From the NCBI RefSeq assembly GCF_002285795.1, contig NZ_CP022961.1, positions 4,716,001 through 4,780,000 of the forward strand: DNA of 64,000 bases, given 5' to 3'. Below, one piece after another: positions 10,041-19,018 of the stretch. The stretch comes from Plantactinospora sp. KBS50 (GTDB lineage Bacteria > Actinomycetota > Actinomycetes > Mycobacteriales > Micromonosporaceae). Under the pieces are notes generated by a model. That model was not told the DNA's origin. It did no database searches and worked only from the letters and a program-made list of their open reading frames with translations. Position 1 is the first letter of the stretch. Each line of letters begins with the position of its first letter. The translations under genes were made by a program, and so were the position numbers.

Positions 10041-10132
10041 GGCGGTCGCGGCACGGCACCCGGGCCCGGCGGTCGCGGCACGGCACCCGGCCCCGCCGGT
10101 CGCGGCGCGGCACCCGGGCCCGGCGGTCGCGG
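10041..10132. repeat. 27-bp tandem repeat, 3.4 copies
   Basis: Units start at 10041, 10068, 10095 and 10122 with GGCGGTCGCGGCACGGCACC as the shared core. The array fills the spacer between two convergent stop codons (10023 and 10136). Confidence 0.8.
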
Positions 10133-10135
10133 ATC

Positions 10136-11593
10136 TCAGGCGATGACGGCGGGCTCCCGCCAGCGGTCCCGGGACTCCCGGTCCAGCCCGTGCCGGACGC
10201 CGGTGATCCGCCGGACGGCCTCGCGAAGTTCCGCGGGTGGCAGCGTGAACGGCAGCCGCAGGAAGCGCTCCAGCGTGCCGTCCAGCCCGAACCGCGGACC
10301 CGGCGCCAGCCGCACCCCGACCTCCTCGACGGCCCGGGCGAGCGCGCTGGACACCGGGCCGTCCAGTTCCGCCCACAGGCTCACCCCGCCGCGCGGGACG
10401 GTCACCCGCCACTCCGGCAACTCGGCGGACAGCGCGTCGAGCAGGGCGTCCCGCTGCGCCGTGAGCTGCGCCCGCCGGGCGCACACGATCCGCTGCCGGT
10501 CGGCCAGCAGGTGCACGGCGACGAGCTGGTCCAGCACCGGGCTGGCCATGTCGACCCCGACCCGGACCGCGGCCAGGCGCTGCACCTGCGGCGCGGAGGC
10601 CCGGACCCAACCGATCCGCAGGCCGCCCCAGAAGGGTTTGCTCATGCCACCGATCGAGACCACCCGGGAGTGCCGGTCGAAGGCGGCCATCGGCGGCGGC
10701 AGCGCGGCGCCGTCCAGCGGCAGGTCCACGAAGGACTCGTCGACGACCACGTCGGTGCCGGCCGCGTGCGCCGCGACCACCAGGCGTTCCCGCAGGTCCG
10801 CCGGCATCAGGTGGCCGGTCGGGTTCTGGAAGTCCGGGATCAGGTACGCCAGCCGCGGCCGAACCTGGCGCAGGGTGCCCACCAGCAGCTCGGCGTCCCA
10901 GCCGGGCTCGGCGGTGTCCAGCCCGTGGGTGCTGATCCGGGCGCGCCGGGCGGCGAGGGCGGACAGCGCGTTCGGGTAGGTGGGCGACTCGACGAGCGCC
11001 CGCTCGCCGACCGGCAGGCCGAGCCGCAGCACCAGGTCGAGCGCCTGGAGCGTACCGCTGGTGATCATGATCTGCTCGGGGCTGGTCGGCAGCCCGCGCT
11101 CGGCGTACGTCCGGGCCACGGCCTCGCGCAGCTCCACCACCCCGGTCGGGTGGTATCCCGCGCCGCACAGGTAGCGCGGCAGGTCCTCGGCCGCGGCCCG
11201 CGCGGCCCCGAGCAACTCGGCGGGGGCCGCGAGGGCCGCGCAGCCGAGATCGATCATGTCCAGGTCGTCCTGCGGGGTCCACAGGCCCGAACTGCCCACC
11301 CGGTGCCCGGCCGGCAGCCGGGTCCAGCTTCCGGCGCCCCGGCGGCTGGACAGGTGCCCGCTGTCCCGCAGTTCCCGGTAGGCGGCCGTCACCGTGGTCC
11401 GGCTGATGCCCAGCGCCTCGGCGAGTTCCCGTTCGGCCGGCGCCCGTACCCCGATGGGCAGCCGGCCGTCGGCCAGCAGGCCGCGGACGGCGGCGGCCAG
11501 CGCGACGTAGTCCGGCCGGCGATGTGGCCCAGGCAAGGCATGCCAATGACCCAACAACCGGGCCAATTGGGGACCCCGGATCAGCCCCGACAT
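10136..11593 (-). CDS. MocR/PdxR-type GntR regulator with aminotransferase domain (YczR-like)
   Basis: This 485-residue protein has an N-terminal GntR winged helix (about 25-95: APAERELAEALGISRTTVTA) joined to a fold-type I PLP aminotransferase domain. Visible blocks are SPTYPNALSALAARRA, YLIPDFQNPTGHLM, DVVVDESFVDL and the PLP-lysine segment SIGGMSKPFWGGLRIG. Such MocR proteins are transcription factors that sense PLP or an amine through the aminotransferase fold. It is divergent from a YczE-type membrane protein, and in many bacteria the MocR protein YczR sits next to and controls yczE, so that role is inferred here. The ATG at 11593 follows GGGAGGA. Several ATTGGC/GCCAAT motifs lie around its start. 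Confidence 0.88.
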   Translation of the reverse strand: MSGLIRGPQLARLLGHWHALPGPHRRPDYVALAAAVRGLLADGRLPIGVRAPAERELAEALGISRTTVTAAYRELRDSGHLSSRRGAGSWTRLPAGHRVGSSGLWTPQDDLDMIDLGCAALAAPAELLGAARAAAEDLPRYLCGAGYHPTGVVELREAVARTYAERGLPTSPEQIMITSGTLQALDLVLRLGLPVGERALVESPTYPNALSALAARRARISTHGLDTAEPGWDAELLVGTLRQVRPRLAYLIPDFQNPTGHLMPADLRERLVVAAHAAGTDVVVDESFVDLPLDGAALPPPMAAFDRHSRVVSIGGMSKPFWGGLRIGWVRASAPQVQRLAAVRVGVDMASPVLDQLVAVHLLADRQRIVCARRAQLTAQRDALLDALSAELPEWRVTVPRGGVSLWAELDGPVSSALARAVEEVGVRLAPGPRFGLDGTLERFLRLPFTLPPAELREAVRRITGVRHGLDRESRDRWREPAVIA

Positions 11594-11666
11594 GCCATCC
11601 TCCCGCAATTGGCTCTTTAACCTCCGGAAACTGGTCCTCAGACTGGCATGCGTGAAGTGGATTGGC
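11542..11666. promoter_or_regulatory. Cluster of ATTGGC/GCCAAT motifs at the mocR-yczE divergent promoter
   Basis: GCCAAT at 11542-11547, GCCAATTGG at 11562-11570 (containing the palindrome CCAATTGG), ATTGGC at 11608-11613 and ATTGGC at 11661-11666. The first two are inside the mocR 5' coding sequence, the third is between the starts and the last overlaps the yczE start region. MocR regulators bind direct repeats, so these are candidate sites. Confidence 0.35.
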
Positions 11667-12335
11667 AACCGTGGCGCCCACCTCCCCCGGCGGCTCGTAC
11701 AGCTCTACGCCGGGCTGGTCCTGTACGGCGTGAGCATGGCCCTGATGATCGAATCCACCCTCGGGCTGGACCCGTGGGACGTCTTCCATCAGGGGGTGGC
11801 GCGCCGGACCCCGCTGTCCATCGGCACCGTGACCATCCTCGTCGGCGCGCTCGTGCTGCTGCTGTGGATCCCGCTGCGCCAGCGGCCGGGCCTCGGCACC
11901 GTCAGCAACGTACTGGTGATCGGCCTGGCGGTGGACGCGGCGCTGGCACTGCTGCCCACCGCGGGGCCGCTGCCGCTGCGGATCGGCTTCCTGGTCGCCG
12001 GCATCGTGCTCAACGGCATGGCCACCGGGCTCTACATCGGAGCCCGGCTCGGTCCCGGACCGCGCGACGGGCTGATGACCGGATTCGTGGCCCGGCGCCC
12101 CGGCCGGTCCATCCGGCTGGTCCGCACCGTGATCGAAGTCACGGTGCTGGCCGCCGGCTTCCTGCTCGGTGGCACCGTCGGGGTCGGCACCGTGCTGTAC
12201 GCGGTGGCCATCGGACCGTTGGCCCACGTGTTCATCCCGCTGTTCACGGTGCCGTCGACCACCGAACGGCCGACCGCGCCACCCGCACCGCCGGCCCGGC
12301 CGGGTGACGCCTCCACTTCGGCCGTCCCGTTGTGA
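11652..12335 (+). CDS. YczE-type integral membrane protein
   Basis: This protein of about 227 residues has roughly five hydrophobic segments. It shows the YczE/YitT-like block RRLVQLYAGLVLYGVSMALM followed by STLGLDPWDVFHQGVARR, which is characteristic of the family (LGxxPWDVxxxG). The function is unknown; transport or export across the membrane is suspected. The GTG at 11652 is preferred because the conserved region begins soon after it; an in-frame ATG at 11592 would add 20 residues and would overlap the mocR start codon. The divergent MocR gene is the likely regulator. The C-terminus (after about residue 200) is a Pro/Ala-rich tail. Confidence 0.82.
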   Translation: MKWIGNRGAHLPRRLVQLYAGLVLYGVSMALMIESTLGLDPWDVFHQGVARRTPLSIGTVTILVGALVLLLWIPLRQRPGLGTVSNVLVIGLAVDAALALLPTAGPLPLRIGFLVAGIVLNGMATGLYIGARLGPGPRDGLMTGFVARRPGRSIRLVRTVIEVTVLAAGFLLGGTVGVGTVLYAVAIGPLAHVFIPLFTVPSTTERPTAPPAPPARPGDASTSAVPL

Positions 12336-12410
12336 TCTCCACCCTTACATTCCGTGAAAGTTGCGCATGAGGGCGTTCCCTCCGCCGGGCGGGCACGGCA
12401 TCATCTTGCT

Positions 12411-12872
12411 ATGGCGGAAACGGGGTGGCGCTGGGCGGACGCGTGGATCTTCGTAGCGCTGGTGATTGCCGGCGGCGCGGGTCGGCACCGGCGGGCGGCG
12501 ACAAGCAGACGGCCCGAGGGGGTCCGGCTGGCCGACGTGCTCTACACCGCTGACCACCTGCACAATGCAATTCCGGGCCGGGCCGAGGTCGAGGCGGCGG
12601 TGCGCCGGCTGGCCGGCGCCGACCTGATCACGGTCTCCGACGGCTGGTTCCGGGTCACCCCGATCGGCGAGCAGCTCTGGCGGACCCGGCCGCGCGGCGG
12701 GTTCGGCACCGCGGTCGAGACCGTGCACGGCGTCCTCACGAAGCGTCACGCCCCGGGCAGCACCGAATGGGCGCTGGACGAGGCCGAGCACGCCACCGCG
12801 GTGCAGGAGTACGCGGCCCGGCTGATGATCCCGGCCCCGCGCCGCTCGCCCGAGGACGACGTCCGGCGCTGA
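12411..12872 (+). CDS. Small winged-helix-like hypothetical protein
   Basis: This is a 153-residue protein of unknown function. The middle part (ADVLYTADHLHNAIPGRAEV, then EAAVRRLAGADLITVSDGWF and RVTPIGEQLW) reads as a winged helix: two helices, a recognition-like helix and a beta wing. Proteins of this type are common in actinobacteria without an assigned role; a DNA-binding regulator is possible. The ATG at 12411 is chosen, but an in-frame GTG at 12354 would add 19 residues; neither has a clear ribosome binding site. It lies downstream of yczE with a 75-bp gap and is followed by a bidirectional hairpin. Confidence 0.6.
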   Translation: MAETGWRWADAWIFVALVIAGGAGRHRRAATSRRPEGVRLADVLYTADHLHNAIPGRAEVEAAVRRLAGADLITVSDGWFRVTPIGEQLWRTRPRGGFGTAVETVHGVLTKRHAPGSTEWALDEAEHATAVQEYAARLMIPAPRRSPEDDVRR

Positions 12873-12883
12873 GCGGTCGGTGC

Positions 12884-12917
12884 CGGTCGGGCTTGACCGG
12901 CCGGTCGAGCCCGACCG
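12884..12917. terminator. 34-bp near-perfect palindrome between convergent genes
   Basis: The arms at 12884-12900 and 12901-12917 pair at 16 of 17 positions (CGGTCGGGCTTGACCGG and its complement). It lies between the plus-strand winged-helix gene and the end of hisF. Further GGTCGGCCCCGACGGACC-like repeats follow to about 12970. Confidence 0.55.
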
Positions 12918-13013
12918 TCGACGCGGTCGGCCCCGACGGACCGGTCAGCCCCGACGGACCGGTCGGCGCCGGCGGTCTCGGCGGGACCGGCCGGCGCGGG
13001 CGGGTGGCCTGCC

Positions 13014-13817
13014 TCAGCGGACCGGCTGGCCGGCCGCCCGCAGCGCGTCCTTGACCTCCCCGACGGCGACCTCGCCGAAGTGGAAGATGCTGGCGGCCAG
13101 CACCGCGTCCGCGCCGGCGGCCACCGCGGGCGGGAAGTCGGCGGCGCGTCCGGCGCCCCCGCTGGCCACCACCGGTACCTCCACGGCCGCCCGGACGGCC
13201 CGGATCAGCTCGACGTCGAAGCCGGCCTTCGTGCCGTCCGCGTCCATCGAGTTGAGCAGGATCTCCCCCGCGCCCAGTTCGGCGGCCCGCCGCGCCCAGG
13301 CCACCGCGTCGATGCCGGTGCCACGGCGGCCGCCGTGGGTGGTCACCTCGAACCCGCTCACCGGGCCGCCGGGCCCGTCGTCGCCGCCGGTGCCGGTCGC
13401 GTTCCGCGCGCCGGCCCGGCGTACGTCCAGGGAGAGCACCAGCACCTGCCGGCCGAACCGCTCGGCGATCTCGGCGATCAGCTCGGGGCGGGCGATCGCC
13501 GCGGTGTTCACGCCCACCTTGTCGGCGCCGGCCCGCAGCAGCGTGTCGACGTCCGCCACCGAGCGCACCCCGCCGCCCACGGTCAACGGGATGAAGACCG
13601 ACTCGGCGGTGCGGCGGACCACCTCCAGGGTGGTGCGGCGTTCGTCGGAGGACGCGGTGACGTCGAGGAACGTCAGCTCGTCGGCGCCCGCGGCGTCGTA
13701 CGCGGCGGCCAGCTCGACCGGGTCCCCCGCGTCCCGCAGGTCCTGGAAGTTGACCCCCTTGACCACCCGGCCCGCGTCCACGTCCAGACAGGGGATCACC
13801 CGCACCGCCAGCGTCAT
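13014..13817 (-). CDS. hisF: Imidazole glycerol phosphate synthase cyclase subunit
   Basis: HisF uses ammonia delivered by HisH to convert PRFAR to imidazole glycerol phosphate and AICAR, joining histidine and purine metabolism. The 267-residue barrel begins [19 protein letters not shown] with the catalytic Asp (CLDVD) and carries [17 protein letters not shown]-like phosphate loops ([13 protein letters not shown]) and the second catalytic Asp in [26 protein letters not shown] segment near residue 140 is a small insertion. It is the last gene of the his operon, 10 bp after hisA, with ATG start at 13817. Confidence 0.96.
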   Translation of the reverse strand: MTLAVRVIPCLDVDAGRVVKGVNFQDLRDAGDPVELAAAYDAAGADELTFLDVTASSDERRTTLEVVRRTAESVFIPLTVGGGVRSVADVDTLLRAGADKVGVNTAAIARPELIAEIAERFGRQVLVLSLDVRRAGARNATGTGGDDGPGGPVSGFEVTTHGGRRGTGIDAVAWARRAAELGAGEILLNSMDADGTKAGFDVELIRAVRAAVEVPVVASGGAGRAADFPPAVAAGADAVLAASIFHFGEVAVGEVKDALRAAGQPVR

Positions 13818-13827
13818 GCGCCCGAGC

Positions 13828-14550
13828 CTATCCGGCCAGCACGGCCAGCGCCTCGGCCACCGTGAACGCCCCGGCGTACAGCGCCTTGCCGGCGATCACG
13901 CCCTCGACGCCGAGCGGTTCGAGCGCCGCCAGCGCCCGCAGGTCGTCCAGTGTGGAGACGCCACCCGAGGCGACCACCGGCGCGCCGGTGCAGTCGCACA
14001 CGTCGCGCAGCAGGTCCAGGTTCGGCCCCCGCATCGTGCCGTCCTTGGTGATGTCGGTCACCACGTATCGCGCCGCACCGGCCTTGTCCAGCCGCTCCAG
14101 CACCTCGAACAGGTCACCGCCGTCCCGCGTCCAACCCCGGCCGGCCAGGGTACGGCCGCGCACGTCCAGCCCGATCGCCACCCGGTCGCCGTACTCGCCG
14201 ACCACCCGGTCGCACCACTCGGGCCGCTCCAGGGCGGCCGTGCCGATGTTCACCCGCGCCGCCCCGGTGCCCAGCGCGGCGGCCAGCGACTCGTCGTCGC
14301 GGATGCCACCGGACAGTTCGACCGCGACGTCGAGCTGGCGGACCAGCTCGGCCAGCAGGTCGGCGTTGCTGCCCCGGCCGAACGCCGCGTCGAGGTCCAC
14401 CAGGTGAATCCAGGACGCGCCGCCGCGCTGCCACGCCAGCGCGGCCTCCAGCGGGTCGCCGTAGCTCGTCTCGCTGCCGGCGGCGCCCTGCACCAGGCGC
14501 ACCGCCCGCCCGTCGGCCACGTCGACGGCGGGAAGGAGGGTGAGGCTCAA
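13828..14550 (-). CDS. priA: Phosphoribosyl isomerase A (HisA, PriA-type)
   Basis: This 240-residue barrel enzyme isomerises ProFAR to PRFAR in histidine synthesis. In most actinobacteria the orthologue PriA also does the TrpF reaction of tryptophan synthesis; whether trpF is missing here cannot be seen. Visible motifs: [18 protein letters not shown] with the catalytic base Asp, [30 protein letters not shown], and the second catalytic Asp in [15 protein letters not shown]. Translation appears to start at a TTG (14550), with GGAG about 8 nt upstream, because the conserved N-terminus begins there. Confidence 0.93.
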   Translation of the reverse strand: MSLTLLPAVDVADGRAVRLVQGAAGSETSYGDPLEAALAWQRGGASWIHLVDLDAAFGRGSNADLLAELVRQLDVAVELSGGIRDDESLAAALGTGAARVNIGTAALERPEWCDRVVGEYGDRVAIGLDVRGRTLAGRGWTRDGGDLFEVLERLDKAGAARYVVTDITKDGTMRGPNLDLLRDVCDCTGAPVVASGGVSTLDDLRALAALEPLGVEGVIAGKALYAGAFTVAEALAVLAG

Positions 14551-14575
14551 CGTTGCGTCTCCAGTCGGGATCGGG

Positions 14576-14899
14576 TCAGATACGACGGTCCAGGGCGAGC
14601 ACGACGAGCGCGGGCAGCCCGAGCAGCAGCACCAGGACCAGCGCCAGCCGCAGGGCCAGGTCGTCGACGAGCAGCCAGATCAGCGCGAGCACCACCAGCA
14701 CGGCCGCGGCGATCGCGGCCCGCTGGGCACGGCTGCGCCGCCCCAGCCGGCCGGTGCGGCGGTCGGGCAGCCGCGGGGTGAGCCGGCGCAGCACCGCGTG
14801 CAACCGCCGCCGCCGGGCGCTGCGGCGCGCCCGCGCGGCCCGCTCCCGGTCCAGCTCCGCCTGCCGCGCCGCGCGCCGCCGGGCGCGTTCCTTGCTCAC
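14576..14899 (-). CDS. Small basic membrane protein within the his operon
   Basis: This 107-residue protein has a very basic N-terminal half (about residues 1-60, Arg-rich, likely cytoplasmic) and two adjacent hydrophobic helices (about 62-80 and 84-100). It resembles no enzyme of histidine synthesis. Its GTG start overlaps the hisH stop as GTGA, and hisA follows after 25 bp, so it must be co-transcribed. Proteins like this sit in the his operons of related genera as hypotheticals. The role is unknown. Confidence 0.7.
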   Translation of the reverse strand: MSKERARRRAARQAELDRERAARARRSARRRRLHAVLRRLTPRLPDRRTGRLGRRSRAQRAAIAAAVLVVLALIWLLVDDLALRLALVLVLLLGLPALVVLALDRRI

Positions 14900-15651
14900 C
14901 GGGTACGCCCCGGCGGGTCACCGGAGCCCGACAACGGCGCATCGCCGGACCCGGACAGCGGCGCATCGCCGGACCCGGACAGCGGCGCGTCGCCGGACCC
15001 GGACAGCGGCGCATCGCCGGACCCGGACAGCGTGCCGAGCCAGTTGCGCAGCAGCAGCGCGCCGCTGTCGCCGGACTTCTCCGGATGGAACTGGGCGGCG
15101 CACAGCGCCCCCCGTTCGACCGCGGCCACGAACGGCACCTCGTGGGTCGCCGTGGTGACCCGGGCACCGCCGGCGGCGAGCGGGTCGGCCACCGCGCCGG
15201 ACGCCGCGTACGAATGCACGAAGTAGAACCGTCCCTCGGGCGGCAGGCCGGCGAACAGCCGCGACCCCGCGGGCGGCGCCACGGTGTTCCAGCCCATGTG
15301 CGGCAGGCGGCGCGCGGCCAGCCGGGTCACCCCGCCGGGCAGCAGGCCCAGCCCCTTGGTCACCACGCCGTGCTCCTCGCCGTACTCGAAAAGCACCTGC
15401 ATGCCCACGCAGATGCCCAGCACCGGCCGGCCGGCGGCGACCCGCTCGGCGATCACCGGTCCGGCCCCGATCGCGTCGATGCCCGCCATGCATGCCGCGT
15501 ACGCCCCGACACCCGGCACCACCAGGCCGTCCGCCCCCGCCGCCGCGGCCAGGTCGGCGGTCACCGTCACCTGCGCGCCGGCCCGCGCCACGGCGCGCTC
15601 CGCCGAGCGCAGGTTGCCCGAGCCGTAGTCCAGGACCACCACCCGCGGCAT
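14896..15651 (-). CDS. hisH: Imidazole glycerol phosphate synthase glutamine amidotransferase subunit, with repeat tail
   Basis: HisH hydrolyses glutamine and channels ammonia to HisF. Conserved parts are VVLDYGSGNLRSAERAV, the oxyanion and nucleophile loop GICVGMQVLFEYG with Cys81, FVHSYAASG, and QFHPEKSG with the catalytic His and Glu. The family usually ends shortly after LLLRNWL, at 200-215 residues. Here 251 residues are encoded because a 24-bp tandem repeat adds four to five copies of the octapeptide SGSGDAPL followed by [11 protein letters not shown]. The array is in frame and contains no stop, so the tail is probably translated and flexible. TGATG couples its start to the small gene before it. 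Confidence 0.93.
   Translation of the reverse strand: MPRVVVLDYGSGNLRSAERAVARAGAQVTVTADLAAAAGADGLVVPGVGAYAACMAGIDAIGAGPVIAERVAAGRPVLGICVGMQVLFEYGEEHGVVTKGLGLLPGGVTRLAARRLPHMGWNTVAPPAGSRLFAGLPPEGRFYFVHSYAASGAVADPLAAGGARVTTATHEVPFVAAVERGALCAAQFHPEKSGDSGALLLRNWLGTLSGSGDAPLSGSGDAPLSGSGDAPLSGSGDAPLSGSGDPPGRTR
14921..15032. repeat. 24-bp tandem repeat inside the 3' end of hisH, about 4.7 copies
   Basis: Units start at 14921, 14945, 14969, 14993 and 15017 on the plus strand with the consensus CCGGACCCGGACAGCGGCGC plus ATCG. Sequence identity between units is almost complete, which suggests recent expansion. Each unit encodes SGSGDAPL on the minus strand. Confidence 0.9.
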
Positions 15652-15818
15652 CAGGCGTCCCCGAACAGCCGGGTCAGTCCGCCCGCCGTTGCCAGCAGCG
15701 CGAGCACCGCGACCAGCGCCACGGCGCCCCGGCCGGCACCCTGCCGGTGCATCGACACCACCCCGCCGAGCAGCACACCCGCGAGCACGAACAGCGCGAT
15801 CGTCAGGGCACTACCCAT
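15651..15818 (-). CDS. 55-residue membrane protein between hisB and hisH
   Basis: This short gene begins [19 protein letters not shown], continues VVSMHRQGAGRGAVALVAVL and ends GLTRLFGDA. It has two hydrophobic helices (about residues 5-22 and 32-46) joined by a short basic loop. Its ATG overlaps the hisB stop (TGATG) and its stop overlaps the hisH start (TGATG), so it is translationally coupled on both sides, which is strong evidence for a real gene despite its size. No function is known; the tight coupling in two places suggests a conserved his-operon passenger. Confidence 0.72.
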   Translation of the reverse strand: MGSALTIALFVLAGVLLGGVVSMHRQGAGRGAVALVAVLALLATAGGLTRLFGDA

Positions 15819-16429
15819 CAGAGCGCGCCCTTGGTGCTGGGGATCGCACCGGCCGACCTCGGGTCGATCGACACCGCCTCGCGCAGCGCCCGGGACACGG
15901 CCTTGAACTGCGCCTCGACCACGTGGTGCGCGTCCGGGTGCCCACCCGGGCGGGCCGCCCGCAGCACCTCGACGTGCAGGGTGAGCCGGGCCGCCTGGCC
16001 GAACGACTCCCAGATGTGCCGGGTCATGCTGGTCGGGTACACCGTCCCGATGTACGGCGCCAGCGCCGGCTCGTCGTGCACCACGTACGCCCGGCCGGAC
16101 AGGTCCACCGCGGCCCGGACCAGCACCTCGTCCATCGGGATGGTGGCCGAGCCGTACCGCCGGATGCCGGCCTTGTCGCCCAGCGCCTCGGCCAGCGCGG
16201 CGCCCAGCGCGATCGAGGTGTCCTCGATCGTGTGGTGCGCGTCGATCTCCAGGTCGCCCACCGTGCGGACGGTGAGGTCGAAGCCGCCGTGCCGGGCGAT
16301 CTGGTGCAGCATGTGGTCGTAGAAGCCCACGCCGGTGGAGATCTCGGCCCGGCCGGTGCCGTCGAGGTCCAGCTCGACCAGCACCTTCGTCTCGGAGGTG
16401 ACCCGTTCGATGCGGGCGGTCCTGTTCAT
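15818..16429 (-). CDS. hisB: Imidazoleglycerol-phosphate dehydratase
   Basis: HisB dehydrates imidazole glycerol phosphate to imidazole acetol phosphate. The 203-residue protein is the single-domain form without the N-terminal phosphatase of enterobacteria. The two metal-binding repeats are visible: [17 protein letters not shown] and [15 protein letters not shown] in the first half, then [17 protein letters not shown] and [19 protein letters not shown] in the second, with the His-His-x-x-Glu ligands for Mn2+. The ATG overlaps the hisC stop by 4 bp (ATGA). Confidence 0.96.
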   Translation of the reverse strand: MNRTARIERVTSETKVLVELDLDGTGRAEISTGVGFYDHMLHQIARHGGFDLTVRTVGDLEIDAHHTIEDTSIALGAALAEALGDKAGIRRYGSATIPMDEVLVRAAVDLSGRAYVVHDEPALAPYIGTVYPTSMTRHIWESFGQAARLTLHVEVLRAARPGGHPDAHHVVEAQFKAVSRALREAVSIDPRSAGAIPSTKGAL

Positions 16430-17541
16430 AGGCGCTCCATGGCGGTGAGGAAGGCGTCGGTCTCGGCGGGCGTGCCGGCGGTGACCCGCAGCCACCCGGG
16501 CACGCCCACGTCGCGCACCAGCACGCCCTGGTCGAGCAGGACCTGCCAGGCGGTCCGCTGGTCGCCGCCGACCTCGAAGAGTACGAAGTTGGCGTCGCTG
16601 TCGGCGACCCGGCGACCCTGCGCCCGCAGGGCGGCCACGATCCGGTCGCGCTCCGCCTTGATCAGCTCGACGGTGGCCAGCAGGGTCCCGCGGTGGGCCA
16701 GCGCCGCCCGGGCCGCGGCCTGGGTGAGCGCCGAGAGGTGGTACGGCAGCCGGACCAGTTGCACGGCGTCCACCACGGCCGGGTCGGCGGCCAGGTAGCC
16801 GAGCCGGCCACCGGCGAACCCGAACGCCTTGCTCATGGTCCGGGTCACCACCAGCCGGGGGTGGCCGGGCAGCAGCGACAGCGCGCTCGGCGTGCCCGGC
16901 CGGGCGAACTCCGCGTACGCCTCGTCCACCAGCACCATGCCGGGCGCCTCGGCCAGCACCGCGGCGACCACGTCGAGGTCCAGCGCGGTGCCGGTGGGAT
17001 TGTTCGGCGAGCAGAGCACCACCAGGTCCGGCCGGTGCCGGGCGACCTGCGCGACCGCGTCGGCCGGGCGCAGGCCGAAGCCGTCGCCGCGCCGGCCGTC
17101 GAGCCAGCCGGTGCCGGTGCCGAGCGCCAGCAGCGGGTGCATCGAGTACGCCGGGGTGAAGCCGAGCACCGTGCGCCCCGGACCGCCGAACACCTGGAAG
17201 AGCTGCTGCTGCACCTCGTTGGAGCCGTTGGCCGCCCAGACGTGCCGCACGTCCAGCCCGTGCCCGAGATACTCGGCCAGGTCGGCGCGCAACGCCAGCG
17301 CGTCCCGGTCCGGGTAGCGGTTGAGATCCCGCAGCTCGGCCGCGACCGCCTTGCCGATCGCCTCGATCACCGGCTCGGGCACCGGGTAGGAGTTCTCGTT
17401 GGTGTTCAACCGCACCGGCACGTCCAGCTGCGGCGCGCCGTACGGGCTGCGGCCCCGCAGATCGTCCCGGATCGGCAGCGCGTCCAGCGGTCCGTTGCCC
17501 GCCGGCCGGTCGGGGACCGGTGGCGTCCGCGCGGCACTCAC
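16426..17541 (-). CDS. hisC: Histidinol-phosphate aminotransferase
   Basis: HisC transfers an amino group from glutamate to imidazole acetol phosphate with PLP. The 371-residue fold-type I enzyme shows [67 protein letters not shown] and the PLP-lysine motif [18 protein letters not shown]. The GTG start at 17541 overlaps the hisD stop as GTGA; longer in-frame upstream sequence is opposite-frame hisD coding and is not part of the protein. Confidence 0.95.
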   Translation of the reverse strand: MSAARTPPVPDRPAGNGPLDALPIRDDLRGRSPYGAPQLDVPVRLNTNENSYPVPEPVIEAIGKAVAAELRDLNRYPDRDALALRADLAEYLGHGLDVRHVWAANGSNEVQQQLFQVFGGPGRTVLGFTPAYSMHPLLALGTGTGWLDGRRGDGFGLRPADAVAQVARHRPDLVVLCSPNNPTGTALDLDVVAAVLAEAPGMVLVDEAYAEFARPGTPSALSLLPGHPRLVVTRTMSKAFGFAGGRLGYLAADPAVVDAVQLVRLPYHLSALTQAAARAALAHRGTLLATVELIKAERDRIVAALRAQGRRVADSDANFVLFEVGGDQRTAWQVLLDQGVLVRDVGVPGWLRVTAGTPAETDAFLTAMERL

Positions 17542-18881
17542 GCCGGATCCTCCGTCCGCCGCGCCGGCCCGGCGAAGCGGATCCGGACGGCCTCGCCGTG
17601 CGCCGGCAGGTCCTCGACCGCCGCCAGGGTCTGCACGTGCGGCGCCACCTCGCGCAGCGCCGCCTCGTCGTACTCCACGAGGTGAATGCCGCGCAGGAAC
17701 GACTGGACCGACAGCCCGGACGAGTGCCGGGCACAGCCGCCGGTCGGCAGCACGTGGTTGGACCCGGCGCAGTAGTCGCCGAGCGACACCGGCGCGTACG
17801 GGCCGACGAAGATCGCGCCGGCGTTGCGCACCCGCAGCGCCCACTCCCGGGCGTCCCGGGTCTGCACCTCCAGGTGCTCGGCGGCGTACGCGTCGACCAC
17901 CCGCAGCCCGGCGTCGAGGTCGTCGACCAGCACCGCACCGCTCTGCCGGCCGGTGAGCGCCGTGGTGACCCGCTCGGTGTGCCGGGTGGCCGGCACCTGC
18001 CGGGCCAGCTCCCGCTCGACCGCCTCGACCAGGTCCTCGGACGGGGTCACCAGGACGCTGGCCGCCAGCGGATCGTGCTCGGCCTGGCTGATCAGGTCGG
18101 CCGCCACGTGCGCCGGGTCGGCGGTGTCGTCGGCCAGCACCGCGATCTCGGTCGGGCCGGCCTCGGCGTCGATGCCGACCGTCCCGCGCAGCAGGCGCTT
18201 GGCCGCCGTGACCCAGATGTTGCCCGGCCCGGTGATCATGTCGACGGGCGCGCAGCGCGGTTCCGCCCCGGCCGCGTCGGTCGCGCTGCCGTAGCCGAGC
18301 ATGGCGATGGCCTGCGCGCCGCCCACCGCGTACACCTCGTCGACGCCCAGCAGCGCGCAGGCGGCCAGCACCCGGTCGTCCGGCAGCCCGCCGTTGTCCG
18401 CCTGCGGCGGGCTGGCCACCACCAGCGAGTCCACCCCGGCGGCCTGGGCCGGCACCACGTTCATCACCACGGTCGACGGGTACATGGCCAGCCCGCCCGG
18501 GACGTACAGCCCGACCCGGCCGACCGGCACCCAGCGCTCGGTGACGCTGCCGCCCGGCACGACCCGGGTGGTGTGGTCGGTGCGCCGCTGGTCGGCGTGC
18601 ACCCGACGGGCGCGGTCGATCGACTCGGTGAGCGCGGCCCGGACCTGCGGGTCGAGCCGCCCCTCGGCCTCCTTGACCGCCTCGGCCGGCACCCGCAGCC
18701 GCTCCGGCCGGATCCCGTCGAAACGCTCCGTGGCGTCGCGGATCGCCGCGAACCCATGCTCGCGGACCGCCTCCACCAACGGGCGGATCTTCTCCACCGC
18801 CACCGAGACGTCCAACTGGGCACGGGGCAGCAGCTCGCGGGGATCGCGCGAGCTGCCACGCAGGTCGATCCGAGTCAACAC
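17538..18881 (-). CDS. hisD: Histidinol dehydrogenase
   Basis: HisD oxidises L-histidinol to histidine in two NAD+-dependent steps using a Zn2+ ion. Conserved blocks: [80 protein letters not shown] (zinc ligands Gln and His) and YAAEHLEVQ (catalytic His). The GTG at 18881 is chosen because VLTRIDLRG matches the normal N-terminus; it gives 447 residues, the usual length. TAGACT lies 7 nt before it, so the transcript may be leaderless. This is the first gene of the his run in the window. Confidence 0.95.
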   Translation of the reverse strand: MLTRIDLRGSSRDPRELLPRAQLDVSVAVEKIRPLVEAVREHGFAAIRDATERFDGIRPERLRVPAEAVKEAEGRLDPQVRAALTESIDRARRVHADQRRTDHTTRVVPGGSVTERWVPVGRVGLYVPGGLAMYPSTVVMNVVPAQAAGVDSLVVASPPQADNGGLPDDRVLAACALLGVDEVYAVGGAQAIAMLGYGSATDAAGAEPRCAPVDMITGPGNIWVTAAKRLLRGTVGIDAEAGPTEIAVLADDTADPAHVAADLISQAEHDPLAASVLVTPSEDLVEAVERELARQVPATRHTERVTTALTGRQSGAVLVDDLDAGLRVVDAYAAEHLEVQTRDAREWALRVRNAGAIFVGPYAPVSLGDYCAGSNHVLPTGGCARHSSGLSVQSFLRGIHLVEYDEAALREVAPHVQTLAAVEDLPAHGEAVRIRFAGPARRTEDPA

Positions 18882-18888
18882 CCCTGCG

Positions 18889-18894
18889 AGTCTA
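18889..18894 (-). promoter_or_regulatory. Leaderless -10 box TAGACT of the his operon
   Basis: TAGACT on the minus strand is separated by 7 nt (CGCAGGG) from the hisD GTG. The CAGGGG there could also act weakly as a ribosome binding site. It would drive the whole hisDCB-x-H-y-A-F operon. Confidence 0.5.
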
Positions 18895-19006
18895 GGCGGC
18901 GCGGCGGCGGGGTACGGACGGTGGTCCACGCCACGGACGGTGAGCCGGACCACGTCCGCGGCCCGGATCGCCAAGATCGCCGATCCCGGGTCGGCCGGTT
19001 CCGGGC

Positions 19007-19012
19007 TACGCT
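19007..19012 (+). promoter_or_regulatory. Leaderless -10 box TACGCT
   Basis: TACGCT lies 6 nt before the GTG at 19019 with no Shine-Dalgarno sequence. Together with the hisD box it forms a divergent leaderless promoter pair in 137 bp. Confidence 0.5.
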
Positions 19013-19018
19013 CGACCG

